DNA of 64,000 bases from Saccharum officinarum. Taxonomy: Eukaryota > Streptophyta > Magnoliopsida > Poales > Poaceae. This document shows positions 1-11,974 of the stretch, one piece after another. The notes below the pieces were generated by a model. The model saw nothing but the letters and a program-made list of their open reading frames with translations, was not told the origin of the DNA and ran no database searches. The stretch is from contig CM036209.1 of assembly GCA_020631735.1 (NCBI GenBank), forward strand, positions 7,973,451 to 8,037,450. Direction: 5' to 3'. The translations under genes and the position numbers were made by a program. How positions within the stretch are numbered: position 1 is the stretch's first letter; each line of letters begins with the position of its first letter.

Positions 1-50
1 AAGTTATTTCTCAGGAAGTAAAAACGATAGTTATTTAGGGACAGAGGGAG
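1..50. mobile_element. Truncated Stowaway-like MITE end
   Basis: Positions 31-50 read as the inverted form of the grass Stowaway terminus (TTATTTAGGGACAGAGGGAG), followed by TA at 51-52, the usual Stowaway target. The rest of the element lies outside the window. Positions 53-115 hold nothing recognisable. Confidence 0.55.
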
Positions 51-115
51 TAGCGTTCACGCAGAATAAGAAATATCACCTGTAGTTAGTGGAGTTCTAG
101 AAGCAAACAATCAGC

Positions 116-2016
116 TGAAAGGTCTTGATGGCTAGAGGGGGGTGAATAGCCTTTTAAAACTTTCTACAAAGACAAGCTAAACAAGTTTATCAATATAACA
201 AATAGCGAGATACGAGTTTTGCTTAGCCTACGGGGTGTTTGCAAGCCACCTAACCAATTCACAATTCTAGTATTTACACTCAACCGCACAAGTCAAACCG
301 AGAAGGTAACTACAACTACAACTAGCAAGCTACACAAAAGAGCTATTCTAGCAAAGCTAACTAGCTAGTAAAGATAACTAAGAAGGTAATGCGAAGTTGA
401 GTTAGGAGAGTTTCACCGAGGGGTGAAGTATTGAGCCAACCAATATGATCAACAATGAATACCAAGATAACCGAACACCGAGATCAATCAATCACAATAT
501 GAAAGTGATGACACGAAGATTTATCCTGATGTTCACGTGCTTGCCGGCACGCTAGTCCCCGTTGTGTCCCTCTTCACCACGTGGTTCGGTGGCTAATCGG
601 TCTCACACCGAGCCTCTCAAAAGGCACCACAAGAACCTACCAAATGGTAAAAGGTTGCAATGACACGAGCAATTCACTAACGTTGCCTTTAACGTTTCGC
701 CGAGGTAGGCACAAACCCCTCATAATCACCGGAGGTGGCCAAGAACAATCACCAACTCTTGCCAACTCCTCCAAGCTGCTCCAAGCCATCTAGGTGGCGG
801 CAACCACCAAGAGAACACAAGAATCCCGCAGCAAATCAACCACTAAGTGCCAACTAGATGCAATCTCACAATGCAAATGCACTTGAATCACTCAATATCA
901 CTTTGAATATGCAAAGAAGCAAGAGAGATGAGTGAGAGGGGAGTTGCTTAGCTCAAAGTGCTCACAAGTATGTCAAAAAAATGTTCGAGAGAGAGAGCCT
1001 TGAGCCGGCCAACGAGTATATATAGACGTACCCCTTCGAATAGAGCCGTTAGAAACTTAAACAGCCAAAATCGCGCTGACCGGACGCGCTGGTCCAACTG
1101 ACCAGACGCGCCGGTCGCGCAACGGCTAACTCGTGAAGCATTGACCGAACGCGCTGGTCCAAACGACCGGACACGCTGGTCACACAACGGCTAAGTCGCG
1201 AAGCACTGACCGAACGCGCTTGACGCGCTGACCGGACGCGCTGGAGAAATGACCATACGCCACAGTGCCAGCGTCTGGATAGAGTCCAGTAAGCTCCCTG
1301 AATGACCGGACGCGTCCGATCGACTGTGACCGGACGCGCTACGCGTCCGATCATCAACCTGAAACTCGCGCAGATGCTGAACAATGAACGGACGCGTCCG
1401 GTCATGCAAAGACCGCATCCGGTTCAGCGTCCGGTCACCTCTGTGACCTCCGTTCGCCTCTGTTTCTTTTCTGGACTTCCAGCGTAGTGGAAAATAGTCG
1501 TTTTAATTCCTCAAAAACGCCTGAATCCCACCTCGCAATCTCGGCAGGAGGGAGAGAGGACCCCAAACCCTCTCTACCGCTCAAACTCCACCGCCTTCGC
1601 AAACGTGCTAACACCACCAAGTGATCTCGTCATGTGTGAGTGTGTTAGCATTTTCACAATCATTTTTCGAGGCGATATTAGTTCTATCCAAATGCATATG
1701 ATTATGAAATGCACACCTAGAGGCACTTAGGAGTCCAATAGCCGTGTCATTCCCCTCTTTATAGTACGGCTATCTATCCTATAATGTAACCACACCCACT
1801 AGGTGTCTTGGTTACTAAAACACAACCCTTAAGCATATACCTTTGCCTTGATCATGTAGGGTTGCGTCCAAATACAAGTGTGGCCATCATGATCACCATG
1901 TCCATCTTGCCACCAATCTTGGAATGTACTAATCCTCATATGCTATATACAACTTAGGCATAGGATTAGTACTTGGACATTGTCACTAATTACCAACACC
2001 AAACATAGGACTTTCA
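116..2016 (-). repeat. 3' LTR of SIRE/Maximus element 1
   Basis: On the minus strand this is the downstream LTR. It begins TGAAAGTCC at 2016 and ends ACCTTTCA at 116. It holds a TATATATA box at 1017-1024 and about 360 bp of GACCGG-type repeats at 1076-1440. Compared with the partner LTR it keeps about 67 bp near 1500-1560 and lacks a block of about 75-90 bp of repeats. Confidence 0.92.
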
Positions 2017-3144
2017 ATCTCCCCCTTGTTGGTAATTGGTGACAAACCTTTCACAAAGATATTATGATAAAAATTTTGATTGAACCCATGTCACATTGTC
2101 CAAGTATATTACCATGTGTAAGAATTATGGACATGTGATCATGAATTCAAATTGATAGCAATGGCTCCCCCTACATGTATGCTATATGTTTGGATTTTGG
2201 AAGCATACATGTTAGATAGGAAAATATAGGAGCATTGACTATCAATAGGTGCTAAGTGTTTTAGATTATAGACCTTTGAAGCGTGATACCATCGGAGTAG
2301 CGATAAACACCATCTTAGCACCTTGTGTAGTTAGATACCACTCGAAAAAGCACAAACATAACTAGAAACCTCGTGAGATCAACTTTATAAGCAAGGCTCT
2401 AGTACCACTTTGAAAAACATAAAGCAAGAAAAAATCTAACTACTTTCTATTCATGCTAGTACCTCAATATACCATTCAAATTATACTAGCAATTCACCAC
2501 ACAAGCAATGTATCAGAGAAGAAGAAATGCATAACTATGCATCATACATATGAAGTGCACATGGAAATACAGCATTCATATTTAAGAGCTTGCTCCCCCT
2601 ACTTGTGTGCTCAAAATTTTAGTTGATCCCCTTCTTTTATCAATTTTCCCCTTTGTGCTTCTCCCCCTTTGAGTTCTATCTTTGTGAACAACATTTTCTC
2701 CCCCTTTGGCACCAATGACCACAAGGGACCAATTTTAGATAGATTATCATGTTGAATTATGGGGTGAGGATCAAGTTTGTGATTCAACCTAGATTGCTTG
2801 CATAAATAAAATGCTTCTGTTTGATCCAAGGGCAAGCTTCTTCACACCTCACTAGAAGGGTTATCATGCACCATGTTGAAGTAAATATTTAGACAAGATT
2901 TCTAGATTAAACACTTAGGATCACAAGCTACTTAAACAAGTTATATGCTACCACTAGATCATACAAGTCATGGAAACAATAGTGGCACCATATATACTTT
3001 AAATTCATTTGATTTTCATAAATGAGCCTAGAACATGTAAATTATGACTAGATACACTAAACAAGTCCTTAACATAGAATGTATGATATGTCAACCAATT
3101 GTACCTTGGGGCTCGAAGGAGAGGCATGTCATATATGGGGTGCA
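2017..3144 (-). other. Untranslated region between pol and 3' LTR, with several polypurine tracts
   Basis: No coding frame is evident. The tract next to the LTR (2017-2028, minus AAGGGGGAGAT) is the expected plus-strand primer for reverse transcription. Further G-rich purine runs on the same strand lie near 2165-2172, 2594-2600, 2661-2670 and 2697-2707, so the primer tract appears to be repeated upstream. Confidence 0.7.
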
Positions 3145-6100
3145 TCAACTCATGTTGGAGAAGTCAAGTATGTTCAACTCATTCTTTAGCTTGTGAAATC
3201 TCTTCTCATCAAGTGGCTTGGTGAATAGATCGGCTAATTGATCTTCGGTGCCCACACTCTCAATAGCAATGTCACCCTTTTATTGATGATCTCTAATAAA
3301 GTGACGGCGAACATCAATATGCTTTGTTCTTTGATGTTGAACCGGATTGTTGGTTAGCTTCATGGCACTTTCATTGTCACATATCAATGGCACATTCTTG
3401 AAATAGATTCCAAAATCCTTCAATGTTGCCTTCATCCACAAGATTTGTGCATAGCAACTACCCGCGGCGATGTATTCGGCTTCGGTGGTAGATAGTGCAA
3501 TACTATTTTGCTTCTTGGATGACCATGAGACAAGTGATCTTCCCAATAATTGACAAGTCTCGGAAGTGCTCTTTCTCTCAACTTTGTCACCGGCATAGTC
3601 GGAATCCGAATATCCAACTAGCTCAAAGCTTGCACCTTTGGGATACCACAATCCAACATCTTGTGTATGCTTTAAGTACCTCAATATTCTCTTTGTTGCT
3701 TTCAAATGACTTTCTCTTGATGAGGCTTGAAATCTTACACACATGCATACACTAAACATTACATCGGGCCTTGATGCTGTCACATAGAGTAGGCTACCAA
3801 TCATTGATCTATATAGGTTTTGATCCACCATGTTGCCACTCTTGTCACTATCTAAGCTTCCACTAGTGCTCATTGGAGTAGTGATTCCTTTTGCATCTTC
3901 CATACCAAACTTCTTTAGCATATCCTTTATGTATTTGGTTTGGCTTACAAATGTTCCTTCTTTCATTTGTTTAATTTGAAGTCCAAGAAAGAAACTAAGT
4001 TCACCAATCATTGACATTTCAAATTCCTTTGTCATCATTTTCCCAAACTCATCACAATAATCTTGATTGGTTGAACCGAATATGATATCATCAACATATA
4101 TTTGCAACACGAACAAGTCTTTCTCAATCTTCTTGGTGAATAGTGTTGTATCAACTTTGCCTATGATAAATCCTTTGGATAGCAAGAAGTCCCTCAATCT
4201 TTCATACCATGCTCTAGGCGCTTGCTTCAATCCATACAAAGCTTTTCTCAATTTGTAGACATGATTGAGTTTCTTGTCATCTTCAAAACCGGGAGGTAGC
4301 TCCACATACACCTCCTCTTGAATGTACTCATTGAGAAATGCACTCTTCACATCCATGTGATATAGCTTGATATTGTGAACACAAGCATAGGCAAATAAGA
4401 TTCTAATTGCTTCCAATCTTGCAACCGGGGCATAAGTTTTACCAAAGTCAAGACCCTCTATTTGTGTGTAACCTTGAGCTACTAGTCTTGCTTTGTTCCT
4501 TACTACAATCCTATCTTGATCTTGCTTGTTGCGAAAGACCCATCTTGTTCCAATGACATTGTGATCCTTAGGCCTTTCAACTAATTCTCATACTTTATTT
4601 CTCTTGAAGTTGTTGAGCTCTTCATGCATTGCATTTACCCAATCCGGATCTCTCAATACTTTATCAATGTCCTTGGGTTCTTCTATTGACACAAAAGAAG
4701 AGTGAACACAAAATGATGTCAATATTGATCTAGTTTGAACTCCTCTTTGTATGTCACCAATGATGGAATCTAATGGATGGTCTCTTACAATGTTAGTTGG
4801 TTGAAGCACTTGGACTTGATTGCTTGGATGTTGATGTTGATCATGAGTTGGAGATGATGAACTAGCCACTTGTTGATCTTGTTGCACTTGAGATGATGTA
4901 CTAGCTTGATTTTGCATTAGAGAACCACTAGCTTGTGTAATTGGACTTTGGAGCACTTGATCTTTGTCATCCACATCAATCACTTGCTTTGGACTAATAT
5001 CACCAATATCCATTTCTTTCATAGCATTGGTCAATTGAGTTCCTCTCACATCATCCAAGTTATCTTCTTCATTTTGAGAGTCATTTGTTTCATCAAATTC
5101 AACATCATAAACTTCTTCAAGTAAACCACTAGCCAAATTCCAAACTCTATAAGCTTTGCTAGTAGTGGAGTACCCAAGTAAGAATCCTTCATCACATTTC
5201 TTCTCAAACTTGCTCAATCTAGTGCCCTTCTTCAAGATGTAGCATTTGCAACCAAATACCCGAAAGTATGCAACGTTGGGCTTTCTTCCATTTAAGATCT
5301 CATATGGTGTCTTCTCTAGAAACTTGTGGCAATAGAGGCGGTTGCTATAGAAGCAAGCCATGTTGATTGCTTCGGCCCAAAACGAATGACTCACATTATA
5401 CTCATTCAACATTGATCTTGCCATGTTAATTAAGGTTCTATTCTTCCTCTCAACTAGGCCATTTGATTGAGGTGTATACTTGGCCGAGAATTGATGCTTG
5501 ATTCCAAGCTCATCACATAGCTCATTAACTCTTGTGTTTCTAAACTCACTTCCATTGTCACTTCTCACTTTCTTGATTGTGATTTCAAACTCATTTTGCA
5601 CTCTCTTGATGAACTTCTTGAATATATCAAATACATCACTTTTGTCCCCAAGAAAGAATACCCAAGTGTATCTAGTGAAATCATCCACAATCACAAAGCC
5701 ATACTTGTTGCCACCAATGCTTGTATATGTAGTTGGCCCAAATAGATCCATGTGCAACAACTCAAATGCCTTGGAAGTACTCATGATGCTTTTCAATGGA
5801 TGAGTGTTGCCTACTTGCTTTCTGGCTTGACATGCACTACATAGCTTATATTTCTCAAATGTGACATCCTTCAAGCCTCTAACTAAGTCATGCTTCACTA
5901 ACTTGTTCAATTGTTTCATGCCAACATGACTAAGTCTTCTATGCCATAACCAACCCATACTTGATTTGGTGAGCAAGCATATTGAAAGTTGAGTGTTACT
6001 AGCATTGAAATCAACTAAGTATAGATTCTCATATCTAAAGCCTTTGAAGATCAAGTTAGAGCCATCAACACTAACTATCTCCACATCATCAACACCAAAT

Positions 6101-6372
6101 ATGCACTTGAAACCTAGATCACACAATTGAGCAACTGAGAGAAGATTGAAGTTCAACTTTTCAACTAAGAGCACATTGGAAATGCTATGATCATTTGAGA
6201 TTGCAATCCTTTCAAGAGCCTTTACATCACCCTTGCTATTGTCACCAAATGTGATGCTATCAATGCCACTATCATTTGATTTGAGAGAGTTGAACATTCT
6301 TGAATCACCGGTCATATGTTGAGAGCACCCACTATCAAGCACCCAATGCCTTCCTCCGGCCTTGTAATTTAC
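3145..6372 (-). pseudogene. Copia pol polyprotein (protease, integrase, RT, RNase H), two nonsense breaks
   Basis: A single frame runs from just after a TAG codon (6373-6375) to a TGA at 3145-3147. Domains in order are: the aspartic protease motif DSGC near 6335; a GAG-pre-integrase H-H-C-C zinc region near 5860-5960; the integrase core with HMDLFGP, the second Asp in RSDNGSEF and the Glu in LVERKNRT; the reverse transcriptase with [16 protein letters not shown] and the catalytic YVDD near 4100; and RNase H with DSDYAGD, TEAEYIA and CDNESA. All catalytic residues named are present. Two in-frame stops interrupt the frame: TGA at 4588-4590 in the linker before RT, where the family has Trp, and TAA at 3280-3282 close to the C-terminus. 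The ATG-less upstream end agrees with expression as part of a gag-pol product. It can no longer encode a full polyprotein. Confidence 0.92.
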
Positions 6373-6384
6373 CTACAAAACAAT

Positions 6385-8560
6385 TTAATGTCTTTTAGGT
6401 ACCCATACTTGCTTGGGTCCTTGGAGGTTAGTAACTAAGCTCTTTGGTACACAAATGACCTTCTTCTTTGGACCCACAATTGGTGTACCAACAAACCTAG
6501 CATGCACACCTTTCTCACCCTTGGTAAGCACATAACAAGAATCAAAAGGAATGTAAGGTACATTAGCATTTTTCTTGTTCTTGTTTATTTTGTTGTAATT
6601 AATCTCTAGATGCCCAACTTGCTTGCATCTATTGCAATAACGACCATTGCCCTTCATAAAGCGAGGCTTTAGAGTAGCAAAGGTCGCCTTGCCTTTCTTG
6701 GGAGTATAGCCCAAACCCTCTTTGTTAAGAGAGAACCTTTGGCTACCCAAGCATTTTAGCAAGCGGGCATCCCCACCATAGGCATTGCCTAATGCGCGGG
6801 TGAGATCATCCAACTCTCTCTTGAGAGTCTCATTCTCAACCACAACTGATGAGTCACTAGTAGTAGAGGTAGAGTTGGTTGTGGTGGATGATGATTAGCT
6901 ACATGAAGCATTAGTAGGACCAACAAATAAAGAATCATCAATAATATCACATGTTAGTCCAATATCACAAGTGACAATCACTTGCTTCTCCTTAGCTTCC
7001 TTTATGAGCTTCTCCAACTTGAGGTCCTTTTCCTTGATGAGCTCAAGTAGAGTGGAGTGGGCTTCCTTAAGCCTAGTGTGAGCAACTTCAAGATCCTCGT
7101 GGTCTTCCTTTAGACACTCACGAGAGGCCTCTAGCTCATCAAAGGATTTCTTAAGAGCTTTGAGCTCTTGTTCAATTCCTTTGCACTCCTTACTCTTTTT
7201 AAGAGCAACAAGCTCCTCCATCAAGGCATCATTTTCATTGCTCTTGGCAATTAGCTCTTGCTCCAAGATCTTGCATTTCTTGGTTGTCCTCTTGTAGCCC
7301 TTGCTCATTTGATCTATTATGCCTAATAGATCATCCTTGGAGTAGTCCTCATCCTCCTCATCATCACTCCTACAATCATCACTAGCATAAGAATCATCAT
7401 CACTATCATCATGTTTTACCTTGGTAGGCTTGGCCATAAGGCATGTCGATGTAGTGTCGAAGATGGATGGCTTGTTGGAGAGGGCGATGCTTGCAATGGC
7501 TCACCGAGTGGTCCTCTCATCATCACTAGAGCTATCATCATCACTTTCGGAGTTATCACTATCCCAAGTGACCACATAGCCACCACCCGTCTTCTTCTTG
7601 TTGATAGTGAAGCTCTTCTTCTCTTTCTTCTCCTTCTTGTTCTTCTTCAACTTTAACTCCCCATCATGATATCTTTTGTCTTCATAGGGGCATTTTGACA
7701 CTATATGATCGAGGCTATTGCAATTGTAGCAAAGCACCTCCTTTGCCTTCATGAAGTCCCTTCTCTTTCTTGCACCATATCCTTTCTTCTTCATGAACCT
7801 CCCCATCTTGTGCACTAGGAGGGCCATGGTCTCATCATCGAATGGATCATCATCATCGCTCTCCACCTTGCTCTTGCCCTTAGAGGATGAAGCCTTGAAT
7901 ACGGTGGTCTTCTCTTGCTTGACCTTGATCTCCTTCTTCTCATCTTCATCTTCATCATCATCATATTGAGCATCGGTCATGACATCTCCAAGCACTTGGT
8001 TTGGAGTCACCTTGTCCAAACCCTCTCTTTGGATCATCTTCCTCAAGATAGCAAACTTCTTAGGTAAGTTCATCAAGAACTTATGTGAGAAGTCCTTATC
8101 CTTGACATCTTCTCCTAGGCTCTTGAGATCATTGACAATAACTTGTAGCCTATAGAACATCTCCGGTATGGACTCATCATCCTTCATCTTGAAGCTTGTA
8201 AACTTATCCTTGAGCATATAGAGCTTGGCACTCTTTAGCGTTGAAAGTGCCCTCATATGTTTCCTCTAATCTTGTCCACACTTCACTTGCCATCTCAAGA
8301 TCCTTGATTTGCTCAAAGACCTTTACATCAATCCCATTGTAGAGAGTATTGAAAGCCATAGTGTTGCATTGGTTGTTGATGCGATCATTGTTGGTGAGGT
8401 TGTCGGGATCAATGATAGCATAATCATGGTGTGTCACCTTCCAAACGTTCTTATGAATAGAGCTAAGATATTGCTTCATCTTTCTTTTCCAATGATCAAA
8501 AGATGAGACACCAAAGAATGGAGGCTTGCCCCCGACATGGTTGAACACAACTTGAGCCAT
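6385..8560 (-). pseudogene. Copia gag, broken by one frameshift and two nonsense codons
   Basis: The ATG is at 8560-8558, 40 bp inside the primer site. The N-terminal part carries the Copia gag fold (GGKPPFF, then the WxRLEETYEGT region). A one-base shift near 8235-8245 moves the frame. The middle part (8256-7501) has a zinc knuckle CYNCNSLDHIVSKC followed by Lys-rich and Asp/Ser-rich stretches. A TGA at 7501-7503, probably from CGA, and a TAA at 6895-6897 break the same frame. Between them lies a long Glu/Lys coiled coil (7250-6950). A second knuckle (CNRCKQVGH) near 6630 has lost its last Cys to Tyr. The frame ends with TAA at 6385. Two knuckle regions and a coiled coil are larger than a minimal Copia gag but usual for SIRE-type elements. 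Confidence 0.88.
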
Positions 8561-8600
8561 CTTACACCGAGGTTGTTAAGCCTTACAAACGGTGACCACG

Positions 8601-8612
8601 GCTCTGATACCA
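8601..8612 (-). other. Primer binding site, initiator tRNA-Met type
   Basis: The minus strand reads TGGTATCAGAGC two bases inside the 5' LTR. This is the standard Copia primer site complementary to the tRNA-Met 3' end, and it fixes the element's orientation. Confidence 0.92.
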
Positions 8613-9514
8613 CTTGAAAGGTCTTGATGGCTAGAGGGGGGTGAATAGCCTTTTAAAACTTTCTACAAAGACAAGCTAAACAAGTTTATCAATATAACAA
8701 ATAGCGAGATGCGAGTTTTGCTTAGACTACGGGGTATTTGCAAGCCACCTAACCAATTCACAATTCTAGTATTTGCACTCAACCGCACAAGTCAAACCGA
8801 GAAGGTAACTATAACTACAACTAGCAAGCTACACAAAAGAGCTATTCTAGCAAAGCTAACTAGCTAGCAAAGATAACTAAGAAGGTAATGCGAAGTTGAG
8901 TTAGGAGAGTTTCACCGAGGGGCGAAGTATTGAGCCAACCAATATGATCAACAATAAATACCAAGATAACCGAACACCGAGATCAATCAATCATAATGTG
9001 AAAGTGATGACACGAAGATTTATCCCGAGGTTCACGTGCTTGCCGGCACGCTAGTCCCCGTTGTGTCCCTCTTCACCACGTGGTTCGGTGGCTAATCGGT
9101 CTCACACCGAGCCTCTCAAAAGGCGCCACAAGAACCTAACAAATGGCAAAATGTTGCAATGACACGAGCAATTCACTAACGTTGCCTTTAGCGCTTCGCC
9201 GAGGTAGGCACAAACCCCTCATAATCACCGAAGGTGGCCAAGAACAATCACCAACTCTTGCCAACTCCTCCAAGCTGCTCCAAGCCGTCTAGGTGGCGGC
9301 AACCACCAAGAGAAACAAGAATCCCGCAGCAAATCAACCACCAAGTGCCAACTAGATGCAATCTCACAATGCAAATGCACTTGGATCACTCAATCTCACT
9401 TTGAATATGCAAAGAAGCAAGAGAAATGAGTGAGAGGGGAGTTGCTTAGCTCAAAGTGCTCACAAGTATGTCAAAAAAATGTTCGAGAGAGAGAGCCTTG
9501 AGCCGGCCAACGAG

Positions 9515-9522
9515 TATATATA
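9515..9522 (-). promoter_or_regulatory. Putative LTR TATA box
   Basis: A TATATATA run sits about 1.0 kb from the LTR start on the minus strand, directly downstream of the GC-rich repeat block. The partner LTR keeps it at 1017-1024. It is the best candidate for the element's core promoter. Confidence 0.55.
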
Positions 9523-9569
9523 GACATACCCCTTCGAATAGAGCCGTTAGAAACTTAAACAGCCAAAAT

Positions 9570-10023
9570 CGCGCTGACCGGACGCGCTGGTCCAACTGAC
9601 CGGACGCGCCGGTCGCGCAACGGCTAACTCGTGAAGCACTGACCGGACGCGCTGGTCCAAACGACCGGACGCGCTGGTCGCACAACGGCTAAGTCGCGAA
9701 GCACTGACCGGACGCGCTTGACGCGCTGACCAGACGCGCTGCGAATGACCGGACGCGCTAGTCCCATGACTGACCGGACGCGCTGGTCATGCCTGAGTAG
9801 CGCACAACAACACAATGACCGGATGCGCTGGAGAAATGACCGGACGCTACAGTGCGAGCGTCCGGTTAGAGTCCAGTAAGCTCCCTGAACGACCGGACGC
9901 GTCCAATCGATTGTGACCGGACGCGCTGCGCGTCCGATCATCAACCTAAAACTCGCGCAGATGCTGAACACTGACCGGACGCGTCCGGTCATGTAAAGAC
10001 CGCGTCCGGTTCAGCGTCCGGTC
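9570..10023 (-). repeat. U3 array of degenerate GACCGGACGCG units
   Basis: About 13 copies of TGACCGGACGCGCTGGTC-like units, some as the palindrome GACCGGACGCGTCCGGTC, lie just upstream of the TATA box. The matching block in the other LTR is 1076-1440. Many units carry G-to-A or C-to-T changes at CG or CHG sites. Confidence 0.85.
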
Positions 10024-10546
10024 ACCTCTGTGACCTCCGTTCGCCTCTGTTTCTTTTCCGGACTTCCGGCGTAGTGAAAAATAGTCCCCAAACCCTCTCT
10101 ACCGCTCAAACTCCACCGCCTTCGCAAACGTGCTAACACCACCAAGTGATCTCGTCATGTGTGAGTGTGTTACCATTTTCACAATTATTTTTCGAGGCGA
10201 TATTAGTTCTATCCAAATGCATATGATTATGAAATGCACACCTAGAGGCACTTAGGAGTCCAATAGCCGCGTCATTCCCCTCTTTATAGTACGGCTATCT
10301 ATCCTATAATGTAACCACACCCACTAGCTGTCTTGGTTACTAAAACACAACCCTTAAGCATATACATTTGCCTTGATCACGTAGGGTTGCGTCCAAATCC
10401 AAGTGTGGCCATCATGATCACCATGTCCATCTTGCCACCAATCTTAGAATGTACTAATCCTCATATGCTACATACAACTTAGGCATAGGATTAGTACTTA
10501 GGCATTGTCACTAATTACCAACACCAAACATAGGACTTTCATCGGC

Positions 10547-10605
10547 CCATGTGCATCATCATTATTGTCATTATCATTGTCGTTGTCGTTGTCGTCGTCG
10601 TCGTC

Positions 10606-10667
<62 letters not shown>

Positions 10668-10690
10668 CACCATCATCATCATCATCAGAC
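10547..10690. repeat. Compound trinucleotide microsatellite
   Basis: A run of TTG/TCG-type triplets (10567-10606) is followed by about 20 TAA triplets (10607-10667) and a CAT/ATC run (10668-10687). It ends the recognisable part of the WD40 pseudogene and abuts the Copia insertion site. The long isoleucine or tyrosine reading frames across it are artefacts of the repeat. Confidence 0.9.
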
Positions 10691-11824
10691 CACCTACAAC
10701 TATTAGTGGAAGTGTTGGGTGGCAAGCTACTGCGGTACATGTAAAAGAGCTAGGGTCACAGCTGAGTGTGAACACATGTCCCTGTCTGCAAATCCCATAT
10801 CTGATGCAAAATGAGAAAAAAACAATACTTATTCAACTCGATTGATATTCCATACAAAACGCACACATCAATGCTTACCTGTGGATCAGCTCCATCAATA
10901 TTGAGAACCACATGGTTCCGACCTGCAACCTCAGTAAAAACATGATCGTGGCATAATAAGTCCGTACGACAACCGATTGTTGTGATGATAGGCTGACGAG
11001 TGGAAGGATTAATTGACCAGACCTGTTAATTTAGTTTCCATGTATAGAGGATCAATGTTAGACCGAACCATGCAGGACATGAACTATAGTTAATAGTATG
11101 TAATAGCAGAAAAGAAGTAGAGGAAGAGGAAGGCCAACCTTGAGTAGCCCATCAAAGCGATGAGAAGTGACGAAGGTCTTGGCGTCCATTGGGTTAAATG
11201 TGGCACAAGGCTTGCCGTGACCAGTTTCAACCTTTCGAGAACATGTCCAGCCCTTTTCCCAGTCCCATATCTCAATCACGCCATCGAGTTTGCACGTTGA
11301 TAGCAGGTATGGCCGAGTAGGGTGAACCGCCAATGATCGGACAGAACCACTACCGGTTGCTTTGAAGCTCTTTATTTCGTCCATCGTAACAAATGTGTAG
11401 ACATGGATATATCCCCTATCATCTCCGGCTACACACCATTCCCTTTGAGGGATGAATCTAACTGACGTGACACGTGCATTGATATCTAATGAAAAAACTG
11501 ATGACTTCGCCTGGCAATTAATTAATGAAAAGAATTATTACTCCTTGTCATTGCTGAAGCTCCCCATTAATACTTTGTCGTAATAACGTGTTTGGGTTAA
11601 TAAATACTAATTAAAATTGTGCCAAATCGATATAGAATAACACGGTTCAACCATCTCCGAATGAAAAGGACATGACTTACACTTGAATCACATGACTTAC
11701 CTCCATTTTGTAGTACTAAAGGGAAAGAAACTCGCCATGACCCACCAAAATCCTAAGGGATGGAATTTGAGCACAAATAAGTAAGTGTAATTTAAATATA
11801 TATCGAACTCATTCCGGTGTCTAT

Positions 11825-11962
11825 TGTAAATTGAGGAATATTGATTGTATTCCATCTGTAGGTACAAGGTACATATATATACACGCATGGGTGACTGCAA
11901 GCCTACCACAATTAGCGTGATTACATGCCACAAATGTAGGCCTACTTACAAATAGTCTAACA
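11825..11962 (-). repeat. 3' LTR of the deleted Copia element
   Basis: A 138-bp repeat, TGTAAATT...TCTAACA on the plus strand, identical to the partner except C/A near 11945. Confidence 0.93.
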
Positions 11963-11974
11963 CTCCCCCGCAGT

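Larger units (their letters stand above)
116..10541 (-). mobile_element. SIRE/Maximus-lineage Ty1-copia retrotransposon, full length, decayed
   Basis: Two long direct repeats (116-2016 and 8615-10541) flank gag and pol read on the minus strand. Both repeats have TG...CA ends. The flanking pentamers TCAGC (111-115) and TCGGC (10542-10546) look like a 5-bp target duplication with one change. A tRNA-Met type primer site lies inside the right LTR and a polypurine tract inside the left one. The RT/RNase H wording and the acidic, coiled-coil gag fit the SIRE/Maximus lineage. The first 415 bp of the LTRs differ at about 12 sites by eye (about 3%), mostly transitions, suggesting insertion roughly a million years ago at commonly used grass rates. 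Nonsense codons and a gag frameshift make it non-autonomous today. Confidence 0.93.
8615..10541 (-). repeat. 5' LTR of SIRE/Maximus element 1
   Basis: This is the upstream LTR on the minus strand, 1927 bp with TG...CA ends. It lacks about 67 bp found in the partner (near 10085) and carries an extra block of GACCGG repeats near 9745-9830. Elsewhere it matches the partner at about 97% by eye. Confidence 0.92.

Noticed and set aside
5498..5803. Plus-strand frames across the Copia pol region
   Set aside because: Antisense shadows of the pol gene read on the minus strand.
9570..10023. Regular short repeats suggesting a CRISPR-like array
   Set aside because: The units are degenerate, variably spaced and inside a plant LTR; this is a U3 repeat array.
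10498..10845. Reading frames of poly-Ile, poly-Tyr and poly-Asp on both strands
   Set aside because: They are produced by the trinucleotide microsatellite and have no protein features.
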